DNA from: Candidatus Omnitrophota bacterium
Lineage (GTDB): Bacteria; Omnitrophota; Gorgyraeia; Gorgyraeales; Gorgyraeaceae
Assembly: GCA_030691625.1 (NCBI GenBank)
Contig: JAUYDX010000034.1
Span: 1-50,954, forward strand
Length of the DNA: 50,954 nt
Direction: 5' to 3'
A program made the translations under genes and the position numbers. The notes beneath the pieces were generated by a model, which was not told the DNA's origin, ran no database searches, and was given only the letters and a program-made list of their open reading frames with translations. Numbering within the stretch: the stretch's first letter is position 1; every line of letters begins with the position of its first letter. Shown one piece after another: positions 1 through 8,452 of the stretch.

Positions 1-371
1 TTTTCTTTGAACCCGAATAAAAAATTCTCGCCTGTTACCAGGACTTTAAGATTTAATCTGTCCACCAGGAGGCCCCTGATAAATTCTTCCGGGCTAAGCT
101 TTGAAAATCTCTTTGTGAATTTTTTCACAATGCAATAATCCACGCCCATTTTTTTAATCAACCTGACCCTGTGATCCAGGGACATTAAAAGCGGGATCCG
201 CGCGCCGGGCGAAAGGACCCTGACGGGATGCGGGTCAAATGTAACGACTACGCTTTTGAGGCTATTTTTCCGGGCTTCACCAAGGACTCTTTTTAAAATC
301 TTCTGATGGCCTTTATGGACGCCGTCAAATATGCCTATCGTAACTACTGTAGGATATGATATCTTTTTCAT
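1..371 (-). CDS. ribF: Riboflavin kinase / FAD synthetase, N-terminal part (runs off window start)
   Basis: Not in ORF track (no stop inside window). Minus-strand ATG at 371 reads MKKISYPTVVTIGIFDGVHKGHQKILKRVLGEARK...VVTFDPHPVRVL..., the FAD-synthetase HxGH-type nucleotidyltransferase; lies directly after truB as in many bacteria. Confidence 0.9.
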   Translation of the reverse strand, partial: MKKISYPTVVTIGIFDGVHKGHQKILKRVLGEARKNSLKSVVVTFDPHPVRVLSPGARIPLLMSLDHRVRLIKKMGVDYCIVKKFTKRFSKLSPEEFIRGLLVDRLNLKVLVTGENFLFGFKE

Positions 372-1020
372 CCGCATCTTCCATGTTCTTCGAGTTTTCC
401 AGCAAGAAATCCCCTGACGCGCTTCTTACCAGTCCTGACATGTGGCTCGGCACGCCGAGCGACCTGCCTATATCCTCGCACAGGGTCCTTACATAAGTGC
501 CCTTGGAGCATTTGACTTTAAAGGTAAGCTCCGGGAATTTAAAATCCAGTATCTCGATACTGGATATATTTATTTTACGCGGCTCTCTGTCTACAGTCTT
601 ACCCAGTCTCGCGAGCTGATAAAGTTTTTTGCCTTTATGTTTTATCGCGGATACCATCGGAGGGATCTGGTATATCTCTCCCCTGAAATCACTAAGCGCT
701 TTTTTTATATCCTCCATATCAATGCCCTGAATATCTTTTTCTTCAATAACCCTGCCTGAGGAATCCTGCGTATCTGTGGTTTTTCCGAAATATAACTTCG
801 CGATATACTCCTTGTCATCCTGGAGAAATGTATTTGAGAGTTTTGTGGCCTTGCCAAGAAGCATTACGAGGACCCCTGTTGCCATCGGATCCAGGGTACC
901 TGCGTGGCCAACGCGCTTTAGATTGAACCTTCTCCTGATAAAATTCACAACGTCGTGGGAGGTGATGCCTGCGGGCTTATTGACTATTAAAATTCCATCC
1001 AGATGCATTGCTGTTTCCAT
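325..1020 (-). CDS. truB: tRNA pseudouridine(55) synthase
   Basis: MHLDGILIVNKPAGITSHDVV...VGHAGTLDPMATGVL catalytic motif. Confidence 0.95.
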   Translation of the reverse strand: METAMHLDGILIVNKPAGITSHDVVNFIRRRFNLKRVGHAGTLDPMATGVLVMLLGKATKLSNTFLQDDKEYIAKLYFGKTTDTQDSSGRVIEEKDIQGIDMEDIKKALSDFRGEIYQIPPMVSAIKHKGKKLYQLARLGKTVDREPRKINISSIEILDFKFPELTFKVKCSKGTYVRTLCEDIGRSLGVPSHMSGLVRSASGDFLLENSKNMEDADEKDIISYSSYDRHI

Positions 1021-1030
1021 GCTTTCCCAA

Positions 1031-1114
1031 AAACTTTACATCGAGACAATGACGCAATGTAAAGAAGTTCCCAAACAACTTGACGCGGAGACATTGTCTC
1101 TATGTAAAGTAGTT
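1031..1114. repeat. Family-A long palindromic repeat
   Basis: aaactttacatcgagacaatgacgcaatgtaaagaagttcccaaacaacttgacgcggagacattgtctctatgtaaagtagtt; copies at 3094-3180 and 20661-20744. Confidence 0.85.
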
Positions 1115-1115
1115 T

Positions 1116-2093
1116 TCATTGAAGGGCGCGCTTTGCCTGTTCTAATACCTTTTTTTCCACATCTTCCGGCTTACCGAATACGCTGCAGCCGCTCGCAGTG
1201 GGATGACCGCCGCCGCCGAATACGCCGGCGAGTTTATTCACATCCACTTTGCCTTTGGACCTGAAACTCACCTTCACTCTGTCCTCGGTGCCTGTTTCCC
1301 TGAAAAGGATCGCTATCTCCACCCCGTCTATTGACCTGGCAAAATTTATTATCCCTTCTGTGCCTTCAAGAGACGCCTTTGTCTTTTTAAGCATCTCTTT
1401 TGTGACCCAGAGCCAGCCGATCTTTCCGTCATCAGTGAGCTTCATCGTCTGTAGCGCCTCTCCCAGAAGATTTGTATCCTGGACACTGCTTGTCTCGTAA
1501 ATCTTAGTGTGTATTTCATGCGGCCTGATGCCGGATTCTATTAATTCCGCGATTATGCGATGGGTCTTTGAAGACGTATTGGAGTACCTGAAAGAGCCCG
1601 TGTCTGTCATTATGGCAGTGTATAAGGCGGCCGCCTCTTCAATATTTACTTTCACCTTAAACGCCTTAAAAAGGTCATAAACCATCTCTCCCGCGCTTGA
1701 TGTCTCAGGGTCCACCCAGTTAAATTTCCCGAAATTTACATTTGATATGTGATGATCTATATTTATTATCGCTGTTTCCTTTTTAATATATCCGCTCACC
1801 CTTCCTGTCCTGGCCATATCCGGGCAATCCAGTATAATAGCTGCCTGAAAATTAAAATTATTCGGCATCTCCTTGAAAATCTCTTCGCTTCCGGAGAGAA
1901 ATCTCATAACCTGGGGCACAGGGCTGTCATCAAGCATAATAGCCTCTTTCCCCATCCTCTTCAATAAAGAGGCCATCGCTATCTGGCTCCCTATAGAATC
2001 CCCTTCTGGATTTATATGGCTCGTTATCAGAAATTTATTAAATTTCTTTATCGCCTGCTTTACTGTTCTCACGCTCATACCGTATCCTTTCAA
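1116..2093 (-). CDS. nrnA: DHH/DHHA1 phosphoesterase, NrnA-like oligoribonuclease
   Basis: NPEGDSIGSQIA, DHHISNVNFG and C-terminal GGGGHPTASG motifs; likely start is the internal MSVRTVK at about 2078. Confidence 0.9.
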   Translation of the reverse strand: MKGYGMSVRTVKQAIKKFNKFLITSHINPEGDSIGSQIAMASLLKRMGKEAIMLDDSPVPQVMRFLSGSEEIFKEMPNNFNFQAAIILDCPDMARTGRVSGYIKKETAIINIDHHISNVNFGKFNWVDPETSSAGEMVYDLFKAFKVKVNIEEAAALYTAIMTDTGSFRYSNTSSKTHRIIAELIESGIRPHEIHTKIYETSSVQDTNLLGEALQTMKLTDDGKIGWLWVTKEMLKKTKASLEGTEGIINFARSIDGVEIAILFRETGTEDRVKVSFRSKGKVDVNKLAGVFGGGGHPTASGCSVFGKPEDVEKKVLEQAKRALQ

Positions 2094-2412
2094 ATGTCTT
2101 TTCCAGGTTTATGCTGTACTCTATAGAATTGTCCAGCTTGAAATAAAGTTCAGGCACATACCTCAGGTCCATCCTTTCCGCAATAAGTTTTCTTATAAAG
2201 CCCACGGAACTTTTAATGCCTTTCAGGCTTTCTTCTTTCGCCTTATCGTCGCCCATGATACTGAAATATATCCTGGCGTATCTCAGGTCTCCTGTGAGAT
2301 CGATCCTGGTAATAGTGGTAAAACCTATGCGCGGATCCTTAATGTCTTCCTGCAATATCTTTGAGATCTCTTTCTTTAACTGCTCCTCGACTCTCTCCGA
2401 TCGTATTCCCAT
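2038..2412 (-). CDS. rbfA: Ribosome-binding factor A
   Basis: MGIRSERVEEQLKKEISKILQEDIKDPRIGFTTITRIDLTGDLRYARIYFS; start trimmed from ORF-track 2454 to the internal ATG. Confidence 0.9.
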   Translation of the reverse strand: MGIRSERVEEQLKKEISKILQEDIKDPRIGFTTITRIDLTGDLRYARIYFSIMGDDKAKEESLKGIKSSVGFIRKLIAERMDLRYVPELYFKLDNSIEYSINLEKTFERIRYERENSKAGDKEI

Positions 2413-2423
2413 CTCATCTCCTT

Positions 2424-3083
2424 TTATATTAATTTTCCAAACGCCTTTAAGCACTTCCCCGGATCTTTTTCTTTCAAAAACAATTCTATCTCTTTCTTGA
2501 TCCTGCCTTTATTCACCTCTCCTAAAAATCCTCCCAATAGCGCCTCCTTAATAAGCTTTTTTGTATGCGGCTCTATCTTGAATCCGAACCTCACCGAGAA
2601 TCTCACTGCCCTGAAAATCCTGGTAGGGTCATCCATAAAACTTTTATCGTGAAGCGCCCTGATTACTCTCCTTTTCAGATCCTTCTCGCCGCCGTAGAAA
2701 TCCACCAGTTTTCCAAAATTTTTCTTATTTAAGGCCATGGCCATCGCGTTTATTGTAAAATCCCTTCTGAAAAGATCGTCTTTTATAGTGCCGGTTGTCA
2801 CATCAGGATACGCCGCAGGATGTTTATATGATTCTTTCCTGGCAGTTACGATATCTACCCTTTTTCCTTTAAGCTGGATAGTGGCTGTGCCAAATGCCCT
2901 GTACGCGGTTAATCTGCCTTTTAATTTTTTGTTCAATATTTCCGCGAAACTAATGCCGCTGCCCTCTATCACAAAATCCAGGTCGCAGTTAGCTCTGCCG
3001 AGCAGTTTATCCCTTACGGGCCCGCCCACTAAATACGCGCCTACACCCATTTCATCCGCTATCTTCCCAACCGTCTTTATCAT
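2424..3083 (-). CDS. tRNA nucleotidyltransferase / poly(A) polymerase head-domain protein (short)
   Basis: YLVGGPVRDKLLGRANCDLDFVIEG, RRDFTINAMA, DPTRIFRAVRFSVRFGF; only 219 aa, lacking the usual C-terminal body. Confidence 0.85.
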   Translation of the reverse strand: MIKTVGKIADEMGVGAYLVGGPVRDKLLGRANCDLDFVIEGSGISFAEILNKKLKGRLTAYRAFGTATIQLKGKRVDIVTARKESYKHPAAYPDVTTGTIKDDLFRRDFTINAMAMALNKKNFGKLVDFYGGEKDLKRRVIRALHDKSFMDDPTRIFRAVRFSVRFGFKIEPHTKKLIKEALLGGFLGEVNKGRIKKEIELFLKEKDPGKCLKAFGKLI

Positions 3084-3093
3084 CCCTATCCCC

Positions 3094-3180
3094 CAACTTC
3101 TTTACAGTGAGACAATGACGCAATGTAAAGAAGCTCCCAAACAACTTGACATGGAGACATTGTCTCAATGTAAAGTTGTT
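3094..3180. repeat. Family-A long palindromic repeat
   Basis: caacttctttacagtgagacaatgacgcaatgtaaagaagctcccaaacaacttgacatggagacattgtctcaatgtaaagttgtt; contains stop of the 3165 CDS. Confidence 0.85.
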
Positions 3181-4325
3181 ATGAATTCTGCTATGTTCCT
3201 GGCTGCGTCAGGATACGCCAGAAGTTTTATCCTGGCCTTTATACCGAATATCTTTTCAGGGCAGGTTATGAATTCCTCTATGAAGCCGCAGACCTCTTTC
3301 GCGCTGTTCGCCTTTACTGCGGTGCCATAACCTGTCAGGATCTCGCAATTCCTTGTTTCCTGGCCCAGTATAGGCTGGACTATGATCATGGGCAATGTCT
3401 TTGAAAGCGCCTCTGTTATGGTAAGCCCGCCCGGCTTTGTGACTATTACGTCGCTCGCCTCCATAAATTCATCGACATTGTTCATGTAACCAAAGACCTT
3501 TAACCTCACCCCCTCACCCTTCCCTCTCCCCTTCGGGGAGAGGGTTAGGGTGAGGGAATTTCTCTTTAATTCATTAGCCAGTTTTTCGTTTTTGCCGCAT
3601 ATCGCGACCATCTGGATCCTGTCTTTTATTGCCAGAGGCATCTGGTTGATCCCGGTGATTATCTCTTTCATAGGCCCTGTGCCGAATCCGCCGCTCATTA
3701 CCAGGACATTGAAAAATCCCGGCTCGATGCCGAGCTTCTGTATCATCGCGTCCCTGCCTTTAGAAACGCTGAATACAGGATCACATGGGATTCCCAGTAT
3801 CCTTATCTTATCTTCTGGTATGCCGCGTTTTAAAAGATCTTTTTTTGTCCTCTGTATCGCGCCTGTAAAATAATCTGACGAGCGGGCCAGCCAGAAAGAA
3901 TGGCTTATAAAATCAGTCACCACTGTAACCAGCTTTCCTTTAAAATCCCCTCTGTCCTTCATCCAGGAAATAATCTCGCTCGGCACAAAATGCGTGGAAA
4001 CCACCACGTCTGGTTTTTCAGCCTTTATAAAATCTATAAATTTTCCGCAATTCCACCTGTGCAATGCCCTTCTCACAGGCGCCATAAAAAAATCAATGAC
4101 CCTGGCGTCAAGCATGTAATAAAAAATGCCCCAGAGCGTGGGAGTTCTATTTATAAGGAATAAATATACATTCGGGTACGAGGCCTTAAAAAATGGATTC
4201 GCGTAATCCAGGACATCCACACACTTCGCCTGGATGCCAGGAATGCCGGCCAGGGCCTTTTCTATTGCCATGGCAGCCTTCTTGTGCCCCACTCCCGCGT
4301 ACGCGTATGTAATAAGTATCTTCAT
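3165..4325 (-). CDS. MGDG synthase / GT28-like glycosyltransferase carrying an in-frame palindromic insert
   Basis: SYAGVGHKKAAMAIEKAL N-terminal motif; FGYMNNVDEFMEASDVIVTKPGGLTITEAL GT28-like C-terminal half; internal SLTLTLSPKGRGKGEGV is a repeat translation. Confidence 0.85.
   Translation of the reverse strand: MKILITYAYAGVGHKKAAMAIEKALAGIPGIQAKCVDVLDYANPFFKASYPNVYLFLINRTPTLWGIFYYMLDARVIDFFMAPVRRALHRWNCGKFIDFIKAEKPDVVVSTHFVPSEIISWMKDRGDFKGKLVTVVTDFISHSFWLARSSDYFTGAIQRTKKDLLKRGIPEDKIRILGIPCDPVFSVSKGRDAMIQKLGIEPGFFNVLVMSGGFGTGPMKEIITGINQMPLAIKDRIQMVAICGKNEKLANELKRNSLTLTLSPKGRGKGEGVRLKVFGYMNNVDEFMEASDVIVTKPGGLTITEALSKTLPMIIVQPILGQETRNCEILTGYGTAVKANSAKEVCGFIEEFITCPEKIFGIKARIKLLAYPDAARNIAEFITTLH
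3504..3556. repeat. Family-E palindrome ('SLTLTLSPKGRGxGEGV' type) in glycosyltransferase CDS
   Basis: cctcaccccctcacccttccctctccccttcggggagagggttagggtgaggg. Confidence 0.9.
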
Positions 4326-4332
4326 ATCTTTA

Positions 4333-4430
4333 ACTTCTCGACTCTGCTACCGTAACCTGCTCTCGTGACCGCTCGAAGAATATTGTTCGAGCGGTCACTG
4401 GAACGCTCCGCGAGAACAAAGTCGAGAACA
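4333..4430. repeat. Family-B repeat, back-to-back arms (AATATT centre)
   Basis: acttctcgactctgctaccgtaacctgctctcgtgaccgctcgaagaatattgttcgagcggtcactgg...aaagtcgagaac. Confidence 0.85.
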
Positions 4431-4598
4431 TTAAAATAGGGTGTAAATGAACGGCGCTACGGCTGACGACTGGGTAAAAAATATCAATAAGCCGAAAAGT
4501 AAAAGCACCGCCACTATAGGAATCATCCACCAGAGTTTTCTTGCCCATAAAAATCTGAAAAGTTCGCCTATTATCTTGAATCTTCCTTTAATACCCAT
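4431..4598 (-). CDS. Small membrane protein, DUF5989-like (55 aa)
   Basis: Not in ORF track. Minus-strand ATG at 4598 reads MGIKGRFKIIGELFRFLWARKLWWMIPIVAVLLLFGLLIFFTQSSAVAPFIYTLF then TAA at 4431; matches the remembered DUF5989 pattern (KLWW..P.....L.FG.L....QSSA.APFIYTLF). Confidence 0.85.
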   Translation of the reverse strand: MGIKGRFKIIGELFRFLWARKLWWMIPIVAVLLLFGLLIFFTQSSAVAPFIYTLF

Positions 4599-5146
4599 TC
4601 CACAGCCTCCGTCAGGTCTTTTTTTATAAAATCAGGTTTATGCTGCCATTTTTTCGCGTCCTTAGGGTCTTCTTTACCGGTAAGAAGCAGGATAGTTTTA
4701 CATCCCATATTTTTCCCAGCCCCCACATCCAGCCTGGAGTCCCCTATAAAATATGCCTTTTTAAAATCTATATCCATGCCCTTAGTGACCTTTTTTATCT
4801 GGCCTGTATTGGGTTTCCTGCAATCGCATCCTGCGTCGCTCGCGTGAGTGCAATAAGAAACTGACCTGATCTTCCCGCCTTTTGCCTCTATTTCTTTAAG
4901 CATGTTTACGGTAATCTCATCCAGCGACCCCTGCGAGTAAAGCCCCTTAGCCACGCCTGCCTGGTTTGATATCACGAATATCTCGTAGCCGTTTTTATTA
5001 AGGAGTTTTATAGCGTCTATCGCGCCAGGCATAAACTCAAACTCTGCCCAGGATTTTATATAATCCCCAAACCCCGGATCCCTATTGATCACGCCGTCTC
5101 TATCCAAAAATATCGCTTTCATCCCGTGTTTCCCCATTTCGCCCAA
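4571..5146 (-). CDS. gmhB: HAD-family histidinol-/heptose-bisphosphate phosphatase
   Basis: MKAIFLDRDGVINRDPGFGDYIKSW...VISNQAGVAKG...CDCRKPNTGQ...FIGDSRLDVGAG; likely start about 5122. Confidence 0.85.
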   Translation of the reverse strand: MGEMGKHGMKAIFLDRDGVINRDPGFGDYIKSWAEFEFMPGAIDAIKLLNKNGYEIFVISNQAGVAKGLYSQGSLDEITVNMLKEIEAKGGKIRSVSYCTHASDAGCDCRKPNTGQIKKVTKGMDIDFKKAYFIGDSRLDVGAGKNMGCKTILLLTGKEDPKDAKKWQHKPDFIKKDLTEAVEWVLKEDSR

Positions 5147-5150
5147 AAAA

Positions 5151-5181
5151 CCCTACAAAGTGACATTGTCAGTTTGTAGGG
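5151..5181. terminator. Bidirectional intrinsic-terminator-like hairpin containing the upstream gene's stop codon
   Basis: ccctacaaa gtgacattgtcag tttgtaggg flanked by aaaaaa and tttttt; stop TGA of 5169-5930 lies in the loop. Confidence 0.7.
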
Positions 5182-5930
5182 TTTTTTTGTTTTTTTAGCT
5201 CCCAGTATTTTGCGTAGCTGAAAATCTGATACAACGCGCCGTTCAGGGCCACCACAAACCCCACCATGCCGTCTTTATAGCCTTTTTTTCTGACATACGC
5301 CCTGAAAAACCTGTCAATTGTCTTCCAGGATATTGTCCAGAAACCTATCTTCCTTTTTTCGTCAAACCATTTCTGTGCCTCAAGGGTAGTCTGGCCATTG
5401 AGCCCCCTGAAAAGCTCCGCGAAATCATCATAGCCCTTATGAATAATATCGCTATTCAGCCTGCCGCACCTTCCCTTGTAAAAAACCCTTGGGTGCACGC
5501 CGACTTCCTCATACTTAAATTCTGATTTTTTGAACAATCTATCCTTGCGGCCAGGATACCACCCGCCGTATTTCACCCAGTAATTGCCTATATATGTCCT
5601 GAGGGGGATATTATAAACCACAAATTCATCTGATTCTATTGCGGCGCTTATCTCATTTTTTAATTCAGGCGTCACCTCTTCATCAGCGTCCAGGCTCAAC
5701 ACCCATTCATTTCTCGCCCTCTGGTACGCCCAGTTCCTGTGCGCGCCTTCTATATCCATGTGGCGCTGAAAAACCGCGGCGCCATTGGACTTAGCTATCT
5801 CCACAGTCCTGTCAGAGCTGAAATCATCCACCACTATGTGCTCATCTGCCCAGCCCTTGGCGCTAGCAATGCACGCGGCTATATTCTGCTCCTCATTTCT
5901 CGCTATGGTAACCACTGAAATCTTCTTCAT
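5169..5930 (-). CDS. GT2 glycosyltransferase (WaaE/KdtX-like)
   Basis: MKKISVVTIARNEEQNIAACIASAKGWADEHIVVDDFSSDRTVEIA...WVLSLDADEEVTPELKNEI. Confidence 0.85.
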   Translation of the reverse strand: MKKISVVTIARNEEQNIAACIASAKGWADEHIVVDDFSSDRTVEIAKSNGAAVFQRHMDIEGAHRNWAYQRARNEWVLSLDADEEVTPELKNEISAAIESDEFVVYNIPLRTYIGNYWVKYGGWYPGRKDRLFKKSEFKYEEVGVHPRVFYKGRCGRLNSDIIHKGYDDFAELFRGLNGQTTLEAQKWFDEKRKIGFWTISWKTIDRFFRAYVRKKGYKDGMVGFVVALNGALYQIFSYAKYWELKKQKNPTN

Positions 5931-5945
5931 CACGCCCTTCTCTCC

Positions 5946-5990
5946 AAACAACTTGACACTACTAACATTGTCATAAGTGTAAAGTTGTTT
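5946..5990. repeat. Family-A short hairpin
   Basis: aaacaacttgacactactaacattgtcataagtgtaaagttgttt; encodes last residues and stop of the 5971 CDS. Confidence 0.8.
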
Positions 5991-7791
5991 GTTTTTTCAG
6001 AATGTAGTATTCGCCGAACATAGCGCTTATTTTAAAGTTATCGCGCATGTACCTGAGGATTTTAAATGTCAATGGGTTCGCCTTATCATCAGTGTATTTA
6101 TCTAAACTATCCCAAAGGCCTTTCCCTGTTATTGCCAGTTTAATATTATACCTTACAATATCCTTTATTACATCATCTTGTTTATCAGGCCTGAAAAGGT
6201 CTGTGTGGAGTATATAATAAAAAGAGGCGTGCGCCCTGTCGGATAAAAAATAAAAAAGAGAGCTTTTATACGTGTCGAATATCTTTTCTCCCGGAGACGT
6301 ATTGGATTCTATGTACCTGACAATGCCTTCTATGGTTTCCTTGTCTTTTTCTGTCACCAATATGCCGCTGGCCCGCGGAAGCTTAAGCTCCGAACGCATG
6401 TTTACAATAGGCGGGAATATTGACCTGAAGCCCTCATTTTTAAACGCGGTAAAAAATCCGAAATAACTGACAAATACCAGCGGAAATACGCAGACCGTAA
6501 GGCTGGCGTACCTGGCGGCAGATAGCGCGTCCTTATTTTTCCTGACAAGCCTCTGCTTTAACCTCTGGACAGCTTCGTAACACACAAATGATAGAAGCAT
6601 ATACGCTGGCGGCATGCCCAGTACCAGATGAAGATGGTCCCTGGATATGCACAGAGACGCCCAGATATAAAAAATAGAGAAAAGCGTGATAAAAATAAAG
6701 CCCTTGTCCTCTTTAGCGATATATCTTTCCTGAAACAGCTTTCTCGCAATAACGAATATGCTGAAGACTACAGCCAGCATTGCCAGGTTAAAAAATCCAT
6801 TCACAGCTCCCATCTTTACGCGATCCAATAGGTAAATATTGTCCACATTATTTACCTGGATCACAAAAATAGCCATTAAGGCAATAATAGCGCTGATAAT
6901 ACTCAGCGATAAAAATAGAAACACCTTCTTCCTTCTGGCATTGCCCCAGTAATAATTATAAAAAAGCCAGGCGAGCAGGAAAAACACAGCTAAAATAACA
7001 ACGCTCGCGGATTTAACATGCGGAAAAGGATTAAATATCATGCGGCCTTTGGCAGAAAGCGCGGCAAACCCGAATACGTAATATAAAAATTCTGTTAGCG
7101 CTCCTTTCGCGGCGAAATAAGCGGTACATGACCCCATTACAGCCAGTATCCCTGTAATAAATACAGACTGTTTCCTTAAGATCTCCGCGGGCTTTTCTCT
7201 TTTCTCCTTACCGGAAAATACAAGACTGACAAATAAAAACGCCAGGTACGATCCCAGGCACGCCATGCCTAAATTTTGCTTTATTAAAAAAGCCGCGCCG
7301 CAGAATAGGCCTGTAAAAAATAAATGCGCGTAATTCCCTGAGCCAAGATATTTAAGATAAAAATATAAAAACGCCAAACCCATTGCCAGGCCATACCAGC
7401 CGTACCACGGGTGCCTTATCTGCGGAACGCCCCAGAAAATGAATAAAACTCCTGATATGGCCGCGAAATAATCCGAACGCGTTATGTTCCTGGAGATCCT
7501 GTAGAGAAGCCATGTAATCAAGAGGCCTAAAAATACTACTGTCATCCTTCCCGCCATTACAGTAGGCGCGAAGGCCTTGAATACAAGCGCCTGCAGATAA
7601 AAAGACCCCGGCGTGACATGTAATATAAAATCCTTATAAGGCGTAAACCCTTTCAGGATTAAATTTGACACATAAAGATGAAAACCCTCGTCATCAATAT
7701 CTATCCCATACCGCGAGAAAAATAAAAAATACGCGGCGGCGAACACTAGCAATAAAACCTCAATCTTATGTCTTAGGATAAATCTAATCAT
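5971..7791 (-). CDS. GT39/ArnT-like polytopic membrane glycosyltransferase
   Basis: Multiple TM segments and an early RYGIDIDDEGFHLYVSNLILKGFTPYKDF motif; true start probably MIRFILRHK at 7791, since the upstream ORF extension is repeat sequence. Confidence 0.75.
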   Translation of the reverse strand: MIRFILRHKIEVLLLVFAAAYFLFFSRYGIDIDDEGFHLYVSNLILKGFTPYKDFILHVTPGSFYLQALVFKAFAPTVMAGRMTVVFLGLLITWLLYRISRNITRSDYFAAISGVLFIFWGVPQIRHPWYGWYGLAMGLAFLYFYLKYLGSGNYAHLFFTGLFCGAAFLIKQNLGMACLGSYLAFLFVSLVFSGKEKREKPAEILRKQSVFITGILAVMGSCTAYFAAKGALTEFLYYVFGFAALSAKGRMIFNPFPHVKSASVVILAVFFLLAWLFYNYYWGNARRKKVFLFLSLSIISAIIALMAIFVIQVNNVDNIYLLDRVKMGAVNGFFNLAMLAVVFSIFVIARKLFQERYIAKEDKGFIFITLFSIFYIWASLCISRDHLHLVLGMPPAYMLLSFVCYEAVQRLKQRLVRKNKDALSAARYASLTVCVFPLVFVSYFGFFTAFKNEGFRSIFPPIVNMRSELKLPRASGILVTEKDKETIEGIVRYIESNTSPGEKIFDTYKSSLFYFLSDRAHASFYYILHTDLFRPDKQDDVIKDIVRYNIKLAITGKGLWDSLDKYTDDKANPLTFKILRYMRDNFKISAMFGEYYILKKQTTLHL

Positions 7792-7800
7792 AGGCCTCGT

Positions 7801-8434
7801 AATACTGTTCGAGCGGACGCAGTGACCATCTGCAGGCACCCTTGTATTGTTCGAGCGGACATAGTGACAATGCATGCAAGCCCAGTCGAGAACTTCTCGA
7901 CTCCGCTCCCGTGATAAGCTCTCCTGACCGCTCGAAGAATATTAGTTGATCATGTTTCAGGCTCTGCTAATACTGTTCGAGCGGACGCAGTGACCATCTG
8001 CAGGCACCCTTGTATTGTTCGAGCGGACATAGTGACAATGCATGCAAGCCCAGTCGAGAACTACCATTCACTTTTCCACTCTCCGCTTATCAGTTTTTCT
8101 TTCTTCTCCTTATTCCAATCTTTAACCTGCTTTTCCCTTCTTCTCGCAACCTCTAAGTCAGTATGCTCCTCTATATAAGCGATTCTTTTTACGCCGTGTT
8201 TTGCTGTATATCTGCCGCCAAGTCCTGAAACATGCTGGTCATATCTAAGCTCTGGCTTCCAGGTCATACCAGTGTAATAAGTACCGTCTTTGCATTCTAT
8301 TATGTATACATACCATTTCCAGTTGTCTTTCATAACATTCTAACTTCTCGACTCTGCTCCCGTAACATGCTCCCGTGACCGCTCGAAGGATATTATTTCC
8401 CGTAACATGCTCCCGTGACCGCTCGAAGGATATT
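7801..8434. mobile_element. Compound family-B repeat locus enclosing the GIY-YIG gene
   Basis: Arm at 7801-7893, inverted arm about 7894-7943, identical arm again 7969-8061, GIY-YIG gene, inverted arm(s) 8343-8434; 93-bp direct repeat 7801-7893 = 7969-8061. Confidence 0.7.
8061..8333 (-). CDS. GIY-YIG domain endonuclease-like protein (UPF0213-like)
   Basis: MKDNWKWYVYIIECKDGTYYTGMTWKPELRYDQHVSGLGGRYTAKHGVKRIAYIEEHTDLEVARRREKQVKDW; bracketed by family-B repeats on both sides. Confidence 0.9.
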   Translation of the reverse strand: MKDNWKWYVYIIECKDGTYYTGMTWKPELRYDQHVSGLGGRYTAKHGVKRIAYIEEHTDLEVARRREKQVKDWNKEKKEKLISGEWKSEW

Positions 8435-8452
8435 GGCAGGGCCGCGGGCATA

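Noticed and set aside
4330-4548. ORF MGKKTLVDDSYSGG...FERSREQVTVAESRS and similar ORFs 8245-8451 and 13032-13214
   Set aside because: They are translations of family-B repeats (shared FERSRE.VT..ESRS) or antisense shadows; the real gene at the first locus is the DUF5989-like ORF in another frame.
7791-7875. N-terminal extension MHCHYVRSNNTRVPADGHCVRSNSITRP of the GT39-like protein
   Set aside because: Entirely repeat-encoded; the plausible start is the ATG at 7791.
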